A stretch of 64,000 nt of DNA from Dyadobacter soli (GTDB lineage Bacteria; Bacteroidota; Bacteroidia; Cytophagales; Spirosomataceae), in the NCBI RefSeq assembly GCF_900101885.1, contig NZ_FNAN01000009.1:62001-126000 (forward strand). The letters are read 5' to 3'. The position numbers and the translations under genes are program-made. Shown one piece after another: positions 62,153-64,000 of this stretch (positions are counted from its first letter, which is position 1; each line of letters begins with the position of its first letter). The notes beneath the pieces are model-generated. The model saw only the letters and a list, made by a program, of their open reading frames with translations, was not told the origin of the DNA and made no database searches.

Positions 62153-64000
62153 TTAATGGAATGGGTTACGGATGATTTTCGGGTTGTTGTCGATCACGGC
62201 CTGGTCGATAGACGAGTAGTAATTGCCCATCTGGAAAAAGCGCGGCGCACGGAAACGCGGCGCTACCAGCTTATCGAACACATATTTGCCGTGCGTGGCA
62301 TGGCCCGGACGTACAACGCGGTAGGGATACAGGGCGTAAATCACTGCATCGGGGTTCGATGCGTTACCGTTCCACACCTCGTGCGCGATCCGCCAGCGCA
62401 TCAGGTCCCACACGCGGTGGTCTTCGAATGCGAGTTCCACGCGACGCTCGTTTTGCAGTTTTGCAAGGGTAACCGATTTCAGGCTGTTAGCAGGGAAGCC
62501 GGCGCGTTCGCGTAATGTATTGGTGTATTTCAATGCGTCAGCCGCTTGTCCGAGTTCCAGTGCGGCTTCGGCTGCATTCAGGTAAATTTCACCCAAACGG
62601 AACCGCACCCACCACATATCGCTGCGGATACCACGCGTGCTCGACATGGCCGTCTGGTCCACGTATTTGCGCAAATAGAAACCGGTGTTCGAAACCTCGG
62701 TCTGCGAACGCTGCGGGCCCGACGAGCCGGTGAGCAGTCCGCCGTCCTCGTAAGTAGAGCCCAGCACATTGGATTCGACGGTTTTGAATGCATTGGTCGC
62801 ATTGTCCCAAACCTTCACTCCGGCCTGAATCTGCACTTCGGTAGCGCGGAAGGAAGTGCCGGGGTAAATGACCGTTCCGTACAAGCGGGCATCTTTGTTG
62901 GCAAAAATGTCCTGTAACTTATCGTAATACACGTAATCGCTGTTACCCGCATTGCGGTTTTTGAGCTCGCCGGAGGTGCCGTCGAGGTATTCGTAATCTT
63001 CCACGAGGTTCAGCGAAGGCGTGATGGATGACGACGACAGGTTATCTTCCCGGACATTCCGTGCGATGTTGTCATAAGTAAAACCATGCCGTTTGTCTTT
63101 GCTCACCAGGAAATCCTGCGCCCAGATCACCTCGCGGTTGGCGCTTTTCTTCGTAACAGCCTCATAAAAATTCACGCCTTTATCGGGGTTGGTTTTATAA
63201 AGCTCATAGCTGCCGCTGTTGATAATTTCCTGCGAAGCGGCCAGCGATTGGGTGTAATAATCCTTCGCACGTGCCGCGGAAATGCCTACTTCGCCGCCGG
63301 GTGTGGAAATGGGCGATGCCAGCTGGTTGTTATACTTTGCAATGGAGGCGGCGTACAGCATTGCGCGGCTCTTTACAGCCAATGCAGTGAACTTGTTCGC
63401 ACGGGTGTTGCTCGTGCCATTGCCCAGCACATCCTTCACAGCATCAAGTTCGCTCGCGATGAAATCGTACACTTCTTCCTCCTTATTGCGGGGGTTTTGC
63501 AAGGAAGAAGGGTCACCGCTGAAATCGTAGATAAGTTGCTTAGTAATGAGCGGAACGCCACCCATACGCTTCACATGTTCGAAATACACATAGGCACGCA
63601 GAAAGCGGAGCTCGGCATTGAACTGCGCTTTTTGGGCGTCGGAGAGCTTTACGGCGTGTTTATCAATGCTTTCCAATGCGAGGTTAATGTCGCGGATCAG
63701 GCCGTAATCCCACAGCCGCCAGCGCTCGAAAGGATAATTGATGATGTTGTTGCGGCCGTCGTCGTTGTTGGACCACATTGCCTCGTCATACGCCGCAAAC
63801 TCGGCCCAGCCGGTGGTGAGCGAAGTGTGGGCAGGCAGGCGGTCGTAGTAGTTGGCGAGCAGCCCGGTGATCATTTTGGGGTCGTTCCAGACCTGTTCTT
63901 CGAGGATAATGTTCTGCGGCTTGCGTTCGAGCCAGTCGTTGCAGCCGGCGAAGACGAGCATCGAGGCGGCAACACATATTTTCAGTGATAATTTTTTCAT
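62153..64000 (-). CDS. SusD/RagB family nutrient-binding lipoprotein
   Basis: 615 aa. The ATG is the last three bases of the window, so the protein is complete as far as can be seen: lipoprotein signal MKKLSLKICVAASMLVFAGC with Cys-20, then NDWLERKPQN. SusD core: WRLWDYGLIRDINLALESID, ELRFLRAYVYFEHVKRMGGV and FRLGEIYLNAAEAALELGQA. Its susC partner is expected just beyond the right edge. With DUF3823 and GH43 downstream it forms an arabinan-type utilisation locus, where substrate specificity is inferred from GH43 only. Confidence 0.93.
   Translation of the reverse strand: MKKLSLKICVAASMLVFAGCNDWLERKPQNIILEEQVWNDPKMITGLLANYYDRLPAHTSLTTGWAEFAAYDEAMWSNNDDGRNNIINYPFERWRLWDYGLIRDINLALESIDKHAVKLSDAQKAQFNAELRFLRAYVYFEHVKRMGGVPLITKQLIYDFSGDPSSLQNPRNKEEEVYDFIASELDAVKDVLGNGTSNTRANKFTALAVKSRAMLYAASIAKYNNQLASPISTPGGEVGISAARAKDYYTQSLAASQEIINSGSYELYKTNPDKGVNFYEAVTKKSANREVIWAQDFLVSKDKRHGFTYDNIARNVREDNLSSSSITPSLNLVEDYEYLDGTSGELKNRNAGNSDYVYYDKLQDIFANKDARLYGTVIYPGTSFRATEVQIQAGVKVWDNATNAFKTVESNVLGSTYEDGGLLTGSSGPQRSQTEVSNTGFYLRKYVDQTAMSSTRGIRSDMWWVRFRLGEIYLNAAEAALELGQAADALKYTNTLRERAGFPANSLKSVTLAKLQNERRVELAFEDHRVWDLMRWRIAHEVWNGNASNPDAVIYALYPYRVVRPGHATHGKYVFDKLVAPRFRAPRFFQMGNYYSSIDQAVIDNNPKIIRNPFH

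Noticed and set aside
63086..63988. 300-codon plus-strand frame at the right edge
   Set aside because: It lies entirely opposite a canonical SusD gene with intact lipoprotein signal.

Overview
The window looks like chromosomal DNA from a Bacteroidota bacterium of the order Cytophagales, probably Dyadobacter or a close relative (inference from gene content; no rRNA or marker alignment was possible). The signs are type IX secretion (T9SS) genes (PorU, PorV, a PorU2-like sortase, and a cargo protein with a C-terminal sorting domain), several SusC/SusD outer-membrane pairs, DUF-type Bacteroidota lipoproteins, a TAnnTTTG-type promoter, and weak ribosome binding sites. I saw no tRNA, rRNA, CRISPR array, insertion sequence or prophage.

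Layout. 1-6.7 kb: 3' end of porU, then porV, an M16-like protein without its zinc motif, a CPD photolyase and a DUF1080 protein. 6.9-12.4 kb (minus strand): a tight run folA > porU2-like > DUF4290 > murA, where MurA carries Asp instead of the usual catalytic Cys. 12.4-16.6 kb: a repeat-rich intergenic region, then a PadR regulator with a PspC/GIN membrane protein and a secreted GIN protein. 17.8-22.4 kb: an OM barrel protein, thioesterase, ridA, gltX, a small acidic-tailed protein and an AIM24/TIGR00266 protein, closed by a clear terminator. 22.5-37.2 kb (minus strand): a propeller lipoprotein, a T9SS-secreted SGNH esterase-like protein, two tandem SusC/SusD pairs, and a Gfo/Idh/MocA oxidoreductase.

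37.4-48.1 kb (plus strand): two tandem DUF3857/transglutaminase proteins, then a cluster that reads as a complete trans-4-hydroxy-L-proline catabolic pathway: DHDPS-family deaminase, ketoglutarate-semialdehyde dehydrogenase, hydroxyproline 2-epimerase, FAD D-amino-acid dehydrogenase and an APC permease. 48.2-49.1 kb: an ArsR/SRPBCC pair with a double inverted-repeat operator. 50.2-51.8 kb is an AT-rich accessory patch: a DUF3800 gene followed at once by a compact structured sequence that resembles a DUF3800-associated RNA motif. 51.8-64 kb: a GH30-like glycosidase, an NRAMP-fold transporter lacking the metal-binding motifs next to a fused 5-oxoprolinase, a HEPN/MNT pair, an AraC regulator, and a SusD > DUF3823 > GH43 arabinanase-type locus running off the right edge.

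Together the window suggests a degrader of plant and protein debris: glycan import (SusCD, GH43, GH30), T9SS export of enzymes, and use of unusual imino acids (hydroxyproline and perhaps 5-oxoproline). The intergenic DNA is rich in small palindromic and tandem repeats of at least six types, described separately below.
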